The notes: generated by a model not told the origin, from the letters alone. Positions 50,941 to 59,495 are shown, counted from the first letter of the stretch. The stretch is DNA of 64,000 bases from Flavobacterium sp. ASV13 (GCF_000745775.1 NZ_JQJY01000003.1:496001-560000); one strand, 5' to 3'. A program made the numbers and translations.

Positions 50941-51516
50941 ATGAAAACAGAAAAAGAAAAAATGATCTCTGGCGAATATTACAATGCCTTTGATCCAGAA
51001 TTACTTAAAGGCCGAAGAGCTGCAAAAAACCTTTTGCACAGCCTAAACGTAAAAGAATACAGAGTTACTAAAAAAGCAAAAGAAATTTTAAAAGAACTGA
51101 TTCCGAATGCGGGAGCTGGTCTATATATAGAACCTCCTTTTCATTGCGATTATGGTTATAATATTTTCTGTGGAGAGAATGTTTATTTCAACGTGAATTG
51201 TGTTGTTTTGGACTGCGCGCCAGTAAATATTGGCTCAAATGTATTTATTGCACCAAATGTTCAAATTTATACTGCTTCACATCCGCTTGACGCTGAATTA
51301 AGAAAAACGCTTGAAAATGCTTATCCTGTTACTATTGGAGACGATTGCTGGATTGGCGGAAATTCGGTTATTTGTCCTGGCGTAACAATCGGAAAAGGTT
51401 GTGTTATTGGCGCTGGATCTGTTGCTACAAAAGATATTCCAGACAATTCACTCGCCGTTGGAAATCCGGCAAAAGTTATTCGAAAATTAAATCAAGAACC
51501 TGAATCTACTAAATAA
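50941..51516 (+). CDS. Maltose/galactoside O-acetyltransferase-like protein
   Basis: 191 residues, left-handed beta-helix acetyltransferase. The N-terminal MISGEYYNAFDPELLKGRRAAKNLLHSLN is the Maa/LacA cap. GLYIEPPFHCDYGYNIFCGENVYFNVNCVVLDC and APVNIGSNVFIAPNVQIYTASHP contain the catalytic His, then hexapeptide repeats GDDCWIGGNSVICPGVTIGKGCVIGAGSVATKDIP. Acetylates sugar hydroxyls with acetyl-CoA. Starts two bases after the YciI-like stop and overlaps the next gene by one base. Cytoplasmic trimer in the family. Confidence 0.93.
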   Translation: MKTEKEKMISGEYYNAFDPELLKGRRAAKNLLHSLNVKEYRVTKKAKEILKELIPNAGAGLYIEPPFHCDYGYNIFCGENVYFNVNCVVLDCAPVNIGSNVFIAPNVQIYTASHPLDAELRKTLENAYPVTIGDDCWIGGNSVICPGVTIGKGCVIGAGSVATKDIPDNSLAVGNPAKVIRKLNQEPESTK

Positions 51517-51905
51517 TGCTTACTCTTAACAAAGTTCATCATATTGCCATTTTATGCTCCGATTATGAAAAATCAAAATATTTCTACACTCAGATTTTGG
51601 GTTTAACTATTATTCGAGAAATTTATCGTGAAGAACGCCAGTCTTATAAACTAGATTTGGCTTTAAATGGTTCTTATGTTGTTGAATTATTCTCCTTCCC
51701 AAATCCGCCACAAAGACCTTCAAGACCTGAAGCTGTTGGTTTACGTCATTTGGCTTTCGAGGTTATTAATTTAGAAGAAACTATTGCTTTTTTAAATTCA
51801 AAGAAAATAGAATCGGAACCTATTAGAATCGACGAAACAACTGAAAAGCGTTTTACTTTTATTGCAGATCCTGATTTGTTGCCGATTGAGTTTTATGAAA
51901 GATAG
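51516..51905 (+). CDS. VOC-family (glyoxalase-like, YaeR/SMU1112c type) protein
   Basis: 129 residues of a vicinal-oxygen-chelate fold, two beta-alpha-beta-beta-beta units. VHHIAILCSDYEKSKYFYTQILGLTIIREIYREERQSYKLDLAL opens and GLRHLAFEVINLEETIAFLNSKKI and FIADPDLLPIEFYE close it, with the metal-site His and Glu as in the family. Enzyme activity not known for this subgroup. The ATG shares a base with the previous stop codon (TAATG), so it is translationally coupled to the acetyltransferase. Confidence 0.92.
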   Translation: MLTLNKVHHIAILCSDYEKSKYFYTQILGLTIIREIYREERQSYKLDLALNGSYVVELFSFPNPPQRPSRPEAVGLRHLAFEVINLEETIAFLNSKKIESEPIRIDETTEKRFTFIADPDLLPIEFYER

Positions 51906-51907
51906 GT

Positions 51908-51951
51908 TTTAAAGGTTCTGAGGTTCTAAGACTCTAAGATACTAAGGTTTT
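51908..51951. repeat. 'ctaag/gttct' unit repeat
   Basis: ggttctgaggttctaagact followed by ctaagatactaagg. Same type as at 54917 and, inverted, 55372. Confidence 0.65.
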
Positions 51952-51956
51952 CTCAT

Positions 51957-52052
51957 TTGTCATTTCGAGGAACGAGAAATCACACTAGAAACTCGACAAA
52001 GATTGGCGATATAGCATGTGGAATTCCTAGTGTGATTTCTCCTTTTGTGACA
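51957..52052. repeat. Hairpin element, diverged copy
   Basis: ttgtcatttcgaggaacgag... at the left and ctagtgtgatttctccttttgtgac... at the right; interior keeps cgacaaagattggcg. Degenerate copy of the 105-base family. Confidence 0.75.
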
Positions 52053-52139
52053 AAACTACACATCGAAAGAATTTTCTTATTTTATTAATTTTAACATATA
52101 TTAAAGACCAATTATTATTAAAAAACAGATTTGATTGTC

Positions 52140-52147
52140 TAATTTTG
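52140..52147 (+). promoter_or_regulatory. -7 box of the ClC gene
   Basis: TAATTTTG fits TAnnTTTG; about 43 bases before the ATG at 52190. Confidence 0.55.
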
Positions 52148-52189
52148 TGAAATCGCAAATAAAATCTGGCGACTACAAAATCACTTCTG

Positions 52190-53470
52190 ATGAACAAAAC
52201 GGCGCAAATCAAAAAAAATCATCAATTAATCAAACTCCGAAAATTAGTTATTGTTTCTATTTTAATTGGCTTTCTTTCTGCTTTTCTCGGAATTTCGTTA
52301 AAAAAAATAACAGAGTATTACGAAGAAATTTTCTTTCACGAAGTAACTGTTCATCCGATATTTTACATCTTATTCCCTGTTTTTGGTTTATCAGTAATTT
52401 ACTTTTTAAGACAATATCTTTTCAAGAAAAAAGAAAATAAAGGGATTAAAGAGGTTTTTGAAAGTACAAATTCAAAATCTAAAAACCTTCCTTCCTATAA
52501 AATCCCATCACACTTTATCAACGGATTATTAACGGTTATTTTTGGAGGCTCAACCGGAATCGAAGTTTCGACTGTTGTTGCTACAGCGACGATTGGCTCA
52601 GTTGCTCACGAAAAAGAAAATGTTTTTCGTCAATACAAAACCGAATTAATCTGTGCCGGAGTTGCAGCGGGTGTTACAGCACTTTTCAGCAGTCCAATTG
52701 CAGGAGTTTTATTTGCATTCGAAGTAATTTCCAGAAAAGTGACACGAGCTTTTATAATTTCAAATGTAATTGCAGTTTCAATTGCTTTTGGTTTACTAAC
52801 TATTTTAAAAGAAGAACCATTATTTGCCGTTTCAATCGAAACATGGAACTTAAAAGCGATTCCATATTTTATTCTTTTGGGAATTTTAGCCGGAATAAAT
52901 TCTGTTTATCTAACACGTTGCGTATTATTCTTTAAATCACAATTTGGAAAAATTGATACACATTACTATAAAATTTTAATTGGTTCAGTTGTTTTGAGCG
53001 TTTCGCTATTTATTTTTCCTCAATTATATGGTGAAGGTTATCATGCAATAAAAGGAATTTTTGGAACTTCATCTCACATTCCGTTAACGATAACTTTAGC
53101 CTTTACATTTATCGGAATATTGATTCTAAAACCAATTGTTACTTCAATTACATTGGCTTCTGGTGGAGATGGCGGCGTTTTTGCACCAAGTTTATTTATA
53201 GGCGCATTTTTAGGATTGTTATTAGCATCCATCTTAAACAGCTTTTTCCATGTAAATGTAATTCCGGTTAACTTTATGATTATTGGAATGGCAGCAGTTT
53301 TGAGTGCGAGCATTCATGCGCCTTTTACTGCAATTTTCTTAGTTTGCGGATTAACAAATGACTATACATTGTTTTTCCCAATTCTTGCAGTTTGTTTGAT
53401 TTCAAAATATACCGCAAAAATGATATATCCTTATACTGTATATAGTTATTCCCCAAGTTTAGTTAAATAA
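52190..53470 (+). CDS. ClC-family chloride channel or H+/Cl- antiporter
   Basis: 426 residues, about ten membrane helices. Recognisable ClC features: the GGSTGIEVSTVVATATIGS segment in the place of the GREGP motif with a gating-type Glu, FSSPIAGVLFAFEVISRK, and the anion site GGDGGVFAPSLFIGAFLG. It lacks C-terminal CBS domains, as in many bacterial members. Transports chloride or related anions. It ends about 75 bases before the HPP gene in the same orientation; a joint role in anion movement is possible. Confidence 0.93.
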   Translation: MNKTAQIKKNHQLIKLRKLVIVSILIGFLSAFLGISLKKITEYYEEIFFHEVTVHPIFYILFPVFGLSVIYFLRQYLFKKKENKGIKEVFESTNSKSKNLPSYKIPSHFINGLLTVIFGGSTGIEVSTVVATATIGSVAHEKENVFRQYKTELICAGVAAGVTALFSSPIAGVLFAFEVISRKVTRAFIISNVIAVSIAFGLLTILKEEPLFAVSIETWNLKAIPYFILLGILAGINSVYLTRCVLFFKSQFGKIDTHYYKILIGSVVLSVSLFIFPQLYGEGYHAIKGIFGTSSHIPLTITLAFTFIGILILKPIVTSITLASGGDGGVFAPSLFIGAFLGLLLASILNSFFHVNVIPVNFMIIGMAAVLSASIHAPFTAIFLVCGLTNDYTLFFPILAVCLISKYTAKMIYPYTVYSYSPSLVK

Positions 53471-53547
53471 TTTCCAAACTAAATCTAGAGATTAAAACAT
53501 CTAGCAAAATATATTTAAAAGCATAACGAGCAAAATAATACCACATT

Positions 53548-54147
53548 ATGCCAACTGAAAAAATAAAAAGAAGCTACCGCAAAACACGTTACATTCTTTA
53601 CAAAGAAACATTAATTGATTATAAAGAACATTTCTGGTCCTTTTTAGGGTCATTTTTTGGAATTGGAATTTTAGCATACGTTCAATCAATGCATTTTTCA
53701 GGAAGTGATGCCGTTTATTTGATCGGTTCTTTTGGAGCTTCGAGCGTTCTCGTTTACGGAATTATTCAGAGTCCGTTTTCCCAACCCCGAAATTTGATTG
53801 GCGGACATGTAATTTCTGCAATCGTAGGTGTCACTGTTCATAAATTGGTTCCCGATATTATGTATATCGCCGCTCCACTTGCCGTTTCGATTGCCATTAT
53901 TTTAATGCAAATTACCAAAACACTTCATCCGCCAGGAGGAGCAACAGCCTTAATTGCTGTTATTGGAACTGAAAAAGTAAAAGACCTTGGTTATATGTAT
54001 GTCATTTCTCCGGTTTTAGTCGGTGTATTAATTTTGTTTATAACGGCTTTGGTTTTTAATAATATGACTTCCAGCAGAAGTTATCCAAGTCACAGTACTT
54101 ATCACAAACATTATCATAAAATTCGAAAAAGGCTGGCTAGAAAATAA
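53548..54147 (+). CDS. HPP-family integral membrane protein
   Basis: 199 residues with four membrane helices (about 27-170) and charged tails. The name-giving motif is TKTLHPPGGATALIA at about 125-139. HPP proteins of plants and cyanobacteria are nitrite transporters or related anion channels. Here the role is unknown. The preceding gene is a ClC channel, which is a suggestive neighbour. Length is normal; no CBS or other fused domain is present. Confidence 0.93.
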   Translation: MPTEKIKRSYRKTRYILYKETLIDYKEHFWSFLGSFFGIGILAYVQSMHFSGSDAVYLIGSFGASSVLVYGIIQSPFSQPRNLIGGHVISAIVGVTVHKLVPDIMYIAAPLAVSIAIILMQITKTLHPPGGATALIAVIGTEKVKDLGYMYVISPVLVGVLILFITALVFNNMTSSRSYPSHSTYHKHYHKIRKRLARK

Positions 54148-54162
54148 GTTATTTTCACAGCT

Positions 54163-54271
54163 AGTTTGTCATTTCGACGAAGGAGAAATCACAAGCGGGA
54201 ATCCACACAGATTGGATAATTTGCTTTGCGGAATTTCTAGTGCGATTTCTCCTTCGTCGAAATGGCAAACT
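54163..54271. repeat. Hairpin element, diverged copy (gtcatttcgacgaaggagaa)
   Basis: Ends agtttgtcatttcgacgaag and cttcgtcgaaatggcaaact are inverted repeats; the interior has cacacagattgg instead of actctacaaagattgg. Related to copies at 16347 and 51957. Confidence 0.8.
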
Positions 54272-54343
54272 AACTGAAATCTAGCTTAATAAAATCTTTT
54301 CAACAAATCGTAATTCAGAATTCGTATTTCGTTTTTTATATTT

Positions 54344-54351
54344 TACCTTTG
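54344..54351 (+). promoter_or_regulatory. -7 box of the pRiA4b-ORF3-like gene
   Basis: TACCTTTG, full match to TAnnTTTG, 24 bases before the ATG at 54375. Confidence 0.6.
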
Positions 54352-54374
54352 ACCTCTCAATAAAAACAAAGATT

Positions 54375-54917
54375 ATGGTTTATAAATTTAGAGTTATTCT
54401 AGACGCCGAAGAAGATATTTTCAGAGACATTGCTATCCTTGAGGAAGATACACTTGAGGATTTACATAATGCAATCTTCAACGCTTTTGGTTTTGACGGA
54501 TCAGAAGTGGCTTCATTTTATACTTGTGATGATACTTGGAATCAAGAAGATGAAATTCCTCTTTTTGATACAGGAGATGTTCCTGGCGAAATGAGAACCA
54601 TGAACGATTATCCATTGTCTAGTATTTTAGATAAAGAAAACACAAAAATTATCTACGTTTACGATTTCATCAGTATGTGGACTTTCTTAGTAGAATTGGC
54701 TGCAGTTGAAGATGAAACGGTTGGCGCAACTTATCCTGAAACTTTATTCTCTCACGGAGAAATGCCAGACGAAGCTCTTGAAAAAAGCTTTGAAGCCGAT
54801 GATATGCACAACGATATCTACGGAGAATTTGAAGACGATTTAGACGAAGACGATCTTGATATGTTCGAAGGCGATGACAGCTTCGAAGATTATGGATTTG
54901 AGGAGAATTGGAATTAA
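54375..54917 (+). CDS. Plasmid pRiA4b ORF-3-like (IS1096 TnpR passenger family) protein
   Basis: 180 residues. YKFRVILDAEEDIFRDIAILEEDTLEDLHNAIFNAFGFDGSEVASFYTCDDTWNQEDEIPLFD (about 3-65) is the pRiA4b ORF-3 domain, followed by VYDFISMWTFLVELAAV. The last 60 residues are extremely acidic (DLDEDDLDMFEGDDSFEDYG). Despite the family name it is not clearly part of a transposon here; such proteins are widespread in flavobacteria as ordinary genes. Function unknown, cytoplasmic. Confidence 0.88.
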   Translation: MVYKFRVILDAEEDIFRDIAILEEDTLEDLHNAIFNAFGFDGSEVASFYTCDDTWNQEDEIPLFDTGDVPGEMRTMNDYPLSSILDKENTKIIYVYDFISMWTFLVELAAVEDETVGATYPETLFSHGEMPDEALEKSFEADDMHNDIYGEFEDDLDEDDLDMFEGDDSFEDYGFEENWN

Positions 54918-54960
54918 TCTAAGATACTAAGGTTCTGAGATGCTAAGGTTCTAAGGTTTT
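54917..54960. repeat. 'ctaag' unit repeat, left of the four-helix-bundle gene
   Basis: ctaagatactaaggttctgagatgctaaggttc; its inverted counterpart is at 55372-55406. Confidence 0.75.
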
Positions 54961-55012
54961 TGTTTTGAAAGTTTTTTCTTATTTTTAATTCTTCGAATTG
55001 AAAATATTAAAT

Positions 55013-55372
55013 ATGAGTAATTTTAGAAGTCTTCTTATTTGGCAGAAATCAATGGCCTTAACAACCAAAATTTATTTTTCAACAAACAATTTTCCTAAAG
55101 AAGAAATCTTTGGATTAACTTCACAAATTAGACGCAGTTCAATTTCTATTCCCAGTAATATTGCAGAAGGATTTGGTAGAGAAAGCGATAAAGATTTTTT
55201 ACGCTTTTTAAACATTTCTGTTGGATCACTATTCGAAATGCAGACGCAATTAGAGATTGCAAAAAATATATCTTATTTAAAAGAAGACGATTTTAACAAA
55301 TTATATGAGGATAGTCGAGAGGTCGAAAGAATGTTAGTTTCTTTTATAAAAAAAATAAAAGATAGAAACTAA
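55013..55372 (+). CDS. Four-helix-bundle (S23 rRNA-intervening-sequence type) protein
   Basis: 119 residues from MSNFRSLLIWQKSM. The family pattern NFPKEEIFGLTSQIRRSSISIPSNIAEGFGRESDKDFLRFLNISVGSLFEMQTQLEIAKNISYL is complete. Such proteins occur inside intervening sequences of 23S rRNA genes or as small free genes; function is unsettled. The gene is flanked by inverted 'ctaag' repeats, which makes it look like a captured unit. The TTG at 54998 is not needed. Confidence 0.92.
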   Translation: MSNFRSLLIWQKSMALTTKIYFSTNNFPKEEIFGLTSQIRRSSISIPSNIAEGFGRESDKDFLRFLNISVGSLFEMQTQLEIAKNISYLKEDDFNKLYEDSREVERMLVSFIKKIKDRN

Positions 55373-55406
55373 ACCTTAGTACTTTAGCAACTTAGAACCT
55401 CAGCAC
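55372..55406. repeat. 'cttag' unit repeat, right of the four-helix-bundle gene
   Basis: accttagtactttagcaact then tagaacctcagcacct, inverted with respect to 54917-54960. Confidence 0.75.
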
Positions 55407-55416
55407 CTATACACAC

Positions 55417-56475
55417 ATGATAAATCTTTTCAATACCCACATCGACACGCTTTCGATACACCGCGTAGGAAACAAAAGCCGTAATGAAGCTATTTTTTTA
55501 TCAGAGCAACCATTTAATTTAAATGATGAGATTGTTCCTTTGATAAAAGAATTCTTTTTTAAGCCTTTTAGAGAGAAAGAAGAAAACTACTATCAGTTTG
55601 CACACGAAGTGGACTTGGACTACAACGACATGTTTAAATATGCAACTGAGATTTTTGCTAATCCGTCAAATGTTCATGAGGTTTCTAAAAACATCACAAA
55701 GCATTTATTTGAGCAGTCAAATCATCCGCATATTAAAAACGGAGAGGTTTATGTGACTTATTTGACAAACCTAAGTATCGATAATAATGTTGTTGATGCA
55801 ATCGGAATTTTCAAAAGCGAATTACAAGCCGACTTTTTACAGTTTGAGGAAAACGGAAGCAACCTTGAAATGATTTTACAACAAGGAATCAACTTGAGTA
55901 AATTAGATAAAGGATGTTTGATTTTTAACTACAAAAAAGAAGAAGGCTACAAAATCCTAACTGTAGACAGCAACCGTTACGACGCGCGTTACTGGTTAGA
56001 GCACTTTTTATCAGTTGATGCTTTTGAAGATGAAAATTTCATCACTAAAAAATATTTAAAATTCTGTCAAAACTTCGCAAAAGACGTTGTTTTGCCAGCA
56101 GAAGACAAGAAAGAGGAAGTAATGTTTATGAACCGATCTGTGAATTATTTCGCTAAAAATGATCAGTTTGAAGAGCAGAATTTCTTGAATGAAGTATTAG
56201 ACAATCCTGATTTGATTCCAGAATTTAAAAACTATAAAGTTGATAAAGGAGAAAAATACAGCATCGAAGATGTAACCTCATTCCCAATTGCCAACGCAGC
56301 AGTTTCTGACGCTAGAAAATCGATTAAAAATGTGATTAATTTAGATACTCACATTCAGATTAAAATGGATTTCATCAATCCTGAAAGTGCAGAAAAATTT
56401 GTTGAAAAAGGCTGGGATGAAGAAAAACAAATGTATTACTACTTAGTTTACTTCAATAAAGAAGAAAAAAGCTAA
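55417..56475 (+). CDS. Nucleoid-associated protein (NdpA/YejK family)
   Basis: 352 residues. Early LFNTHIDTLSIHRVGNKSRNEAIFLSEQPFNLND and YDARYWLEHFLSVDAFEDENFITKKYLKFCQNFAKDVV are family blocks, with a C-terminal LDTHIQIKMDFINPESAEKFVEKGWDEEKQMYYYLVYFNKEE. E. coli YejK binds the nucleoid and topoisomerase IV. Length is close to normal. Monocistronic, ending at a terminator. No signal peptide. Confidence 0.9.
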   Translation: MINLFNTHIDTLSIHRVGNKSRNEAIFLSEQPFNLNDEIVPLIKEFFFKPFREKEENYYQFAHEVDLDYNDMFKYATEIFANPSNVHEVSKNITKHLFEQSNHPHIKNGEVYVTYLTNLSIDNNVVDAIGIFKSELQADFLQFEENGSNLEMILQQGINLSKLDKGCLIFNYKKEEGYKILTVDSNRYDARYWLEHFLSVDAFEDENFITKKYLKFCQNFAKDVVLPAEDKKEEVMFMNRSVNYFAKNDQFEEQNFLNEVLDNPDLIPEFKNYKVDKGEKYSIEDVTSFPIANAAVSDARKSIKNVINLDTHIQIKMDFINPESAEKFVEKGWDEEKQMYYYLVYFNKEEKS

Positions 56476-56942
56476 GAAGTTTTCATTTTCTATTACTTAC
56501 TTACTAAAACAGAAAAACGGCAGCTACAAATTGTAACTGCCGTTTTTTTATTGCATTCTATTTTAAATTAATTTGTTGGGGTAACCTATCGCACAGCAAA
56601 TAACCAAACACAATAAAAACCTTATAATAATAAGTTCTAACCAAGATTCATTTTTGCTTTCTTCTAGTAATCTGTTTGTTTTTTTTGCTCGATTTACTCT
56701 TCAACTAAAGATTTCTTCATATCCATATTTTAAAGTATTTCAAAGTTGAATCTTATTGGTTTAATTATATTACGAATTTCCGTAAAAGTTTTAAAATAGT
56801 TTTGTGTGAATTTTACAGACAAAAAAAATCTGACATTTATGTTTTTTAGTCTTTTTGCATTAAAATAAAAATAATATCATTTACCTTAGCTTTATGAAAA
56901 TATAAGAATTTTATTAAGTAAACAAAAAAAAATTAAAAAAAA
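56476..56942. other. Gene-free region before the HExxH protein gene
   Basis: 467 bases with the terminator at 56513, no gene, and a promoter candidate: TTTG (56854-56857) and TACCTTAG (56882-56889), 24 bases apart, a slightly long and imperfect TTTG/TAnnTTTG pair. Very AT-rich toward the end. Confidence 0.6.
56513..56549 (+). terminator. Terminator after the nucleoid protein gene
   Basis: Stem aaaaacggcag / ctgccgttttt followed by T run. Confidence 0.85.
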
Positions 56943-58397
56943 ATGAGTAAAAAAATTACAAAACTATCATTTTCATTATTAATCTTGTTTGTCGCCATCT
57001 TGTTTGTGAAATGTACCCAAGATGAGCGTGCAGATAATAATGATGTTGCTCAAAGTGCTAACATCGTTGATGCTAAAAAATGGTTTGCAGAGTATGAATC
57101 AAACGGGGAGAATTATTCTCATCTTCAAAACTTGGATTACCAGTGGGACAAGGCAAAAGACACAAGGTCGGACGACGGGACAAAAACAATAATTGTTCCA
57201 GTCAACGAGGTGAAAAGTGACCCACGTGATTTTTGGGAACAAAGATTGTATATTTACAAAACGGGCAAAGAAGACTATAAGGCGCTACTTTATGAGATTT
57301 ATACAAACAAATATGTTGCAAGGAAGAACCAATCATTTGATGGTGGTAGTTTTACTGGATTTGTGAGCGTTTGGGATTTGAAAACTGGTTTTGTCAGAGC
57401 AGCGAAGTTTGAGAACAATAAGGTTGTAGAAACTGGAGTTGTTGAAGTTATAGACATCTCGCAGAGAAACAGCACAAACAGAGCACCAATAGAAGCGCCT
57501 TGCATTTATGCTGATTTTGGCGATGGGGGATGCGGCGGAAAATCAGCAGGTGACAGTGCAGGAACAGTAAACGGTGGCGGGTTAAGGGATGTTGTTATAA
57601 CTGTCCCAGGCAAAGGAAGCCCAGTTGAATATTATGGACCACGTGGCCCAGTAATAGGTGGAGGAACTACAGGAGGGTATACTTCCCCAAATGGTGGTGG
57701 TGCAAGTAGTGGCGGTGGCATAACGGCACCAACGCCTCAAAAAATTATTGATGCGCTTACTGGGAAAGCAAAGTGTTTAAATGCTTTACTTAATCAAAAT
57801 GGAAATTCTTTTGTGCAAAAATTATTATCTAAATTTGCAGGGAATTCTGAATTTGATATTCAAATTAGTTCCCAAGATAAAGTTTATAATCCAATCACAA
57901 ATGCGGAACTAAATGGATTAACGTTTTATTCAGGAACTGGCAAACTAATAGATATTAAAATTAGTACAAGTAGAATAGACGCATTCGCAAGTTTGGAAGG
58001 GGCACGTATAATACTGCACGAATATATACACGCAGATATGGTAAGGAAATTAAACACTGTTATAGATATTAACAGTATTGATGTGAAAGATTTTAAACAA
58101 GTATTTGAAAAATATGAGAAAAACTTTCACAGTGCGATGGGGGCTTTATATGTTGAAAGTATGCGTGACGCTTTAAAAGAATTTCATAAAAATATCTTTC
58201 CAGAAGATTATCAAAATTATATTAATTATTACGGTGTTCCTCCAAGTGATGAAGTTTATGAAGCTTTGGCGTGGGGTGGTTTACAAGAAAAGAATGTAAA
58301 AGCGTGGCAAGAATTAACCGATGCACAAAAAGCCTCTATAACAAATCTTGGAAAGCGTGTAACTCAGTTTACAAAATCAGTTCCTTGCGCACAATAA
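56943..58397 (+). CDS. Putative secreted or lipoprotein HExxH metallopeptidase-like protein
   Basis: 484 residues that I do not recognise as a named family. N-terminal hydrophobic signal with a Cys (LFVKC, residue about 25), though Lys before Cys is not a standard lipobox. A first globular part to about 175, then a Gly/Ser-rich linker (GGGTTGGYTSPNGGGASSGGG, about 240-265), then a C-terminal domain with ILHEYIHADM, an HExxH zinc motif at about 360. A possible third ligand Glu is in DEVYEALAWGGL. Toxin or protease domain behind a flexible linker is possible. The small exported protein that follows could be its partner. Confidence 0.6.
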   Translation: MSKKITKLSFSLLILFVAILFVKCTQDERADNNDVAQSANIVDAKKWFAEYESNGENYSHLQNLDYQWDKAKDTRSDDGTKTIIVPVNEVKSDPRDFWEQRLYIYKTGKEDYKALLYEIYTNKYVARKNQSFDGGSFTGFVSVWDLKTGFVRAAKFENNKVVETGVVEVIDISQRNSTNRAPIEAPCIYADFGDGGCGGKSAGDSAGTVNGGGLRDVVITVPGKGSPVEYYGPRGPVIGGGTTGGYTSPNGGGASSGGGITAPTPQKIIDALTGKAKCLNALLNQNGNSFVQKLLSKFAGNSEFDIQISSQDKVYNPITNAELNGLTFYSGTGKLIDIKISTSRIDAFASLEGARIILHEYIHADMVRKLNTVIDINSIDVKDFKQVFEKYEKNFHSAMGALYVESMRDALKEFHKNIFPEDYQNYINYYGVPPSDEVYEALAWGGLQEKNVKAWQELTDAQKASITNLGKRVTQFTKSVPCAQ

Positions 58398-58415
58398 ATT
58401 TTAAAACTAAAAATT

Positions 58416-58814
58416 ATGAAAATATATTTATGTCTATTGATGACTTTTTTGTTTGGAATTAATATACAAGCACAAGAAAAGGAAAAGGATACCCTCTTTT
58501 TTAAGTTTGATAGATCTTACATCAAAGAATCTGAATCTGAATCTGATTTAATCTTTTCCTTGAAAGACACTGATAATACAGAAATGTTTTATTTTAAACG
58601 AGCTGAAGTTGTAAACGGCTTAAAACCTAAAAGAATTCTTTGTCTCAAGGAAACAATAAGACAGCCTAACTTCTACAATAAATCGAACGTGCCAAAATTA
58701 AACAATAATCAACTTTTAAAGTATTTTAGTAGCAAAATTACTTATTTGGTTAAGGAGAAAAGTGGCAAAAAAGAGTTTATTAGAATAGAGCCAGTACTTG
58801 CTATTGCAGATTAG
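58416..58814 (+). CDS. Small exported protein of unknown function
   Basis: 132 residues with a signal peptide (MKIYLCLLMTFLFGINIQAQ). The mature part is polar and mixed (YIKESESESDLIFSLKDTDN early, KSGKKEFIRIEPVLAIAD at the end) with no recognisable motif. It begins 18 bases after the HExxH protein stop and ends before a shared terminator, so the two form a pair. Accessory or inhibitory role for the preceding protein is inference from position only. Confidence 0.6.
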   Translation: MKIYLCLLMTFLFGINIQAQEKEKDTLFFKFDRSYIKESESESDLIFSLKDTDNTEMFYFKRAEVVNGLKPKRILCLKETIRQPNFYNKSNVPKLNNNQLLKYFSSKITYLVKEKSGKKEFIRIEPVLAIAD

Positions 58815-58841
58815 TCAATAAGCATTATATGTGATACAAAT

Positions 58842-58875
58842 AAAGAGGGCACCTTTTATCTAGTTGCCCTCTTTT
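58842..58875. terminator. Bidirectional terminator between convergent genes
   Basis: Stem aaagagggca / tgccctcttt followed by T on one side and A on the other. Confidence 0.85.
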
Positions 58876-58890
58876 ATTGCAATAGATTTT

Positions 58891-59472
58891 CTAAAACAAG
58901 GCGAAAATCGATTTTAAAATATCATCATAAACTTGTTTGTCTCTCTCGCCTGCCCTTGCCAAAACCCGAATTCCGGAATAATTGTTAAAAATAAAACGAG
59001 CTAAAGATCGAGCTTCCTGTTTATCAGAAATCTGTCCTGACTCCTGCCCTTTTTTTATGGCCTGATAAAAAACTTCTTCAACCGATTTTTGATTATCATG
59101 AACGATTTTTCCAATTTCAGGATCATGCATCGCCAATTCAACCGCTGAGTTTACCATAAAACAACCTTTTGTTATTCGATCCTGAAGACTTTCTACAACA
59201 GCTTGTTTAAAAATTTCAGTTAAAGCGGTTTTAATGTTTTCAGCATTTTCAAAAAGCAATTTAAGACTCTCTTCATTTTGCTGTTGATATCGTTGCAATG
59301 ATTTCACAAAAAGCTTTTGCTTATCGCCAAAAGTATCATACAAACTAGAACGACTTAAACTTAAATGCGTTACCAAATCCTGTGCAGAAGTTCCGTTGTA
59401 ACCTTTGTGCCAAAAAATCTCAATTGCTTTATCTAAAGCCTGATCTTCATTAAATTCTTTCGTTCTAGCCAT
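58891..59472 (-). CDS. TetR-family transcriptional regulator
   Basis: 193 residues from MARTKEFNEDQALDKAIEIFWHKGYNGTSAQDLVTHLSLSRSSLYDTFGDKQKLFVKSLQRY, a TetR helix-turn-helix (about 5-55) with the C-terminal helical ligand domain of the YcdC/AcrR-like group. I use the ATG at 59472; the open frame to 59520 would begin upstream of the -7 box at 59496, so it cannot be translated from that promoter. An operator GGAACAATCGTTCC lies at 59514-59527 and a matching one before the next SDR gene. It lies just downstream of the SDR gene in the same direction. Confidence 0.92.
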   Translation of the reverse strand: MARTKEFNEDQALDKAIEIFWHKGYNGTSAQDLVTHLSLSRSSLYDTFGDKQKLFVKSLQRYQQQNEESLKLLFENAENIKTALTEIFKQAVVESLQDRITKGCFMVNSAVELAMHDPEIGKIVHDNQKSVEEVFYQAIKKGQESGQISDKQEARSLARFIFNNYSGIRVLARAGERDKQVYDDILKSIFALF

Positions 59473-59495
59473 CGCTTCAAAATTAAATTCTTTTC

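Noticed and set aside
54375..54917. Transposon remnant, because of the IS1096 TnpR passenger family name
   Set aside because: No transposase, inverted ends or target duplication around it; such genes are ordinary in flavobacteria.
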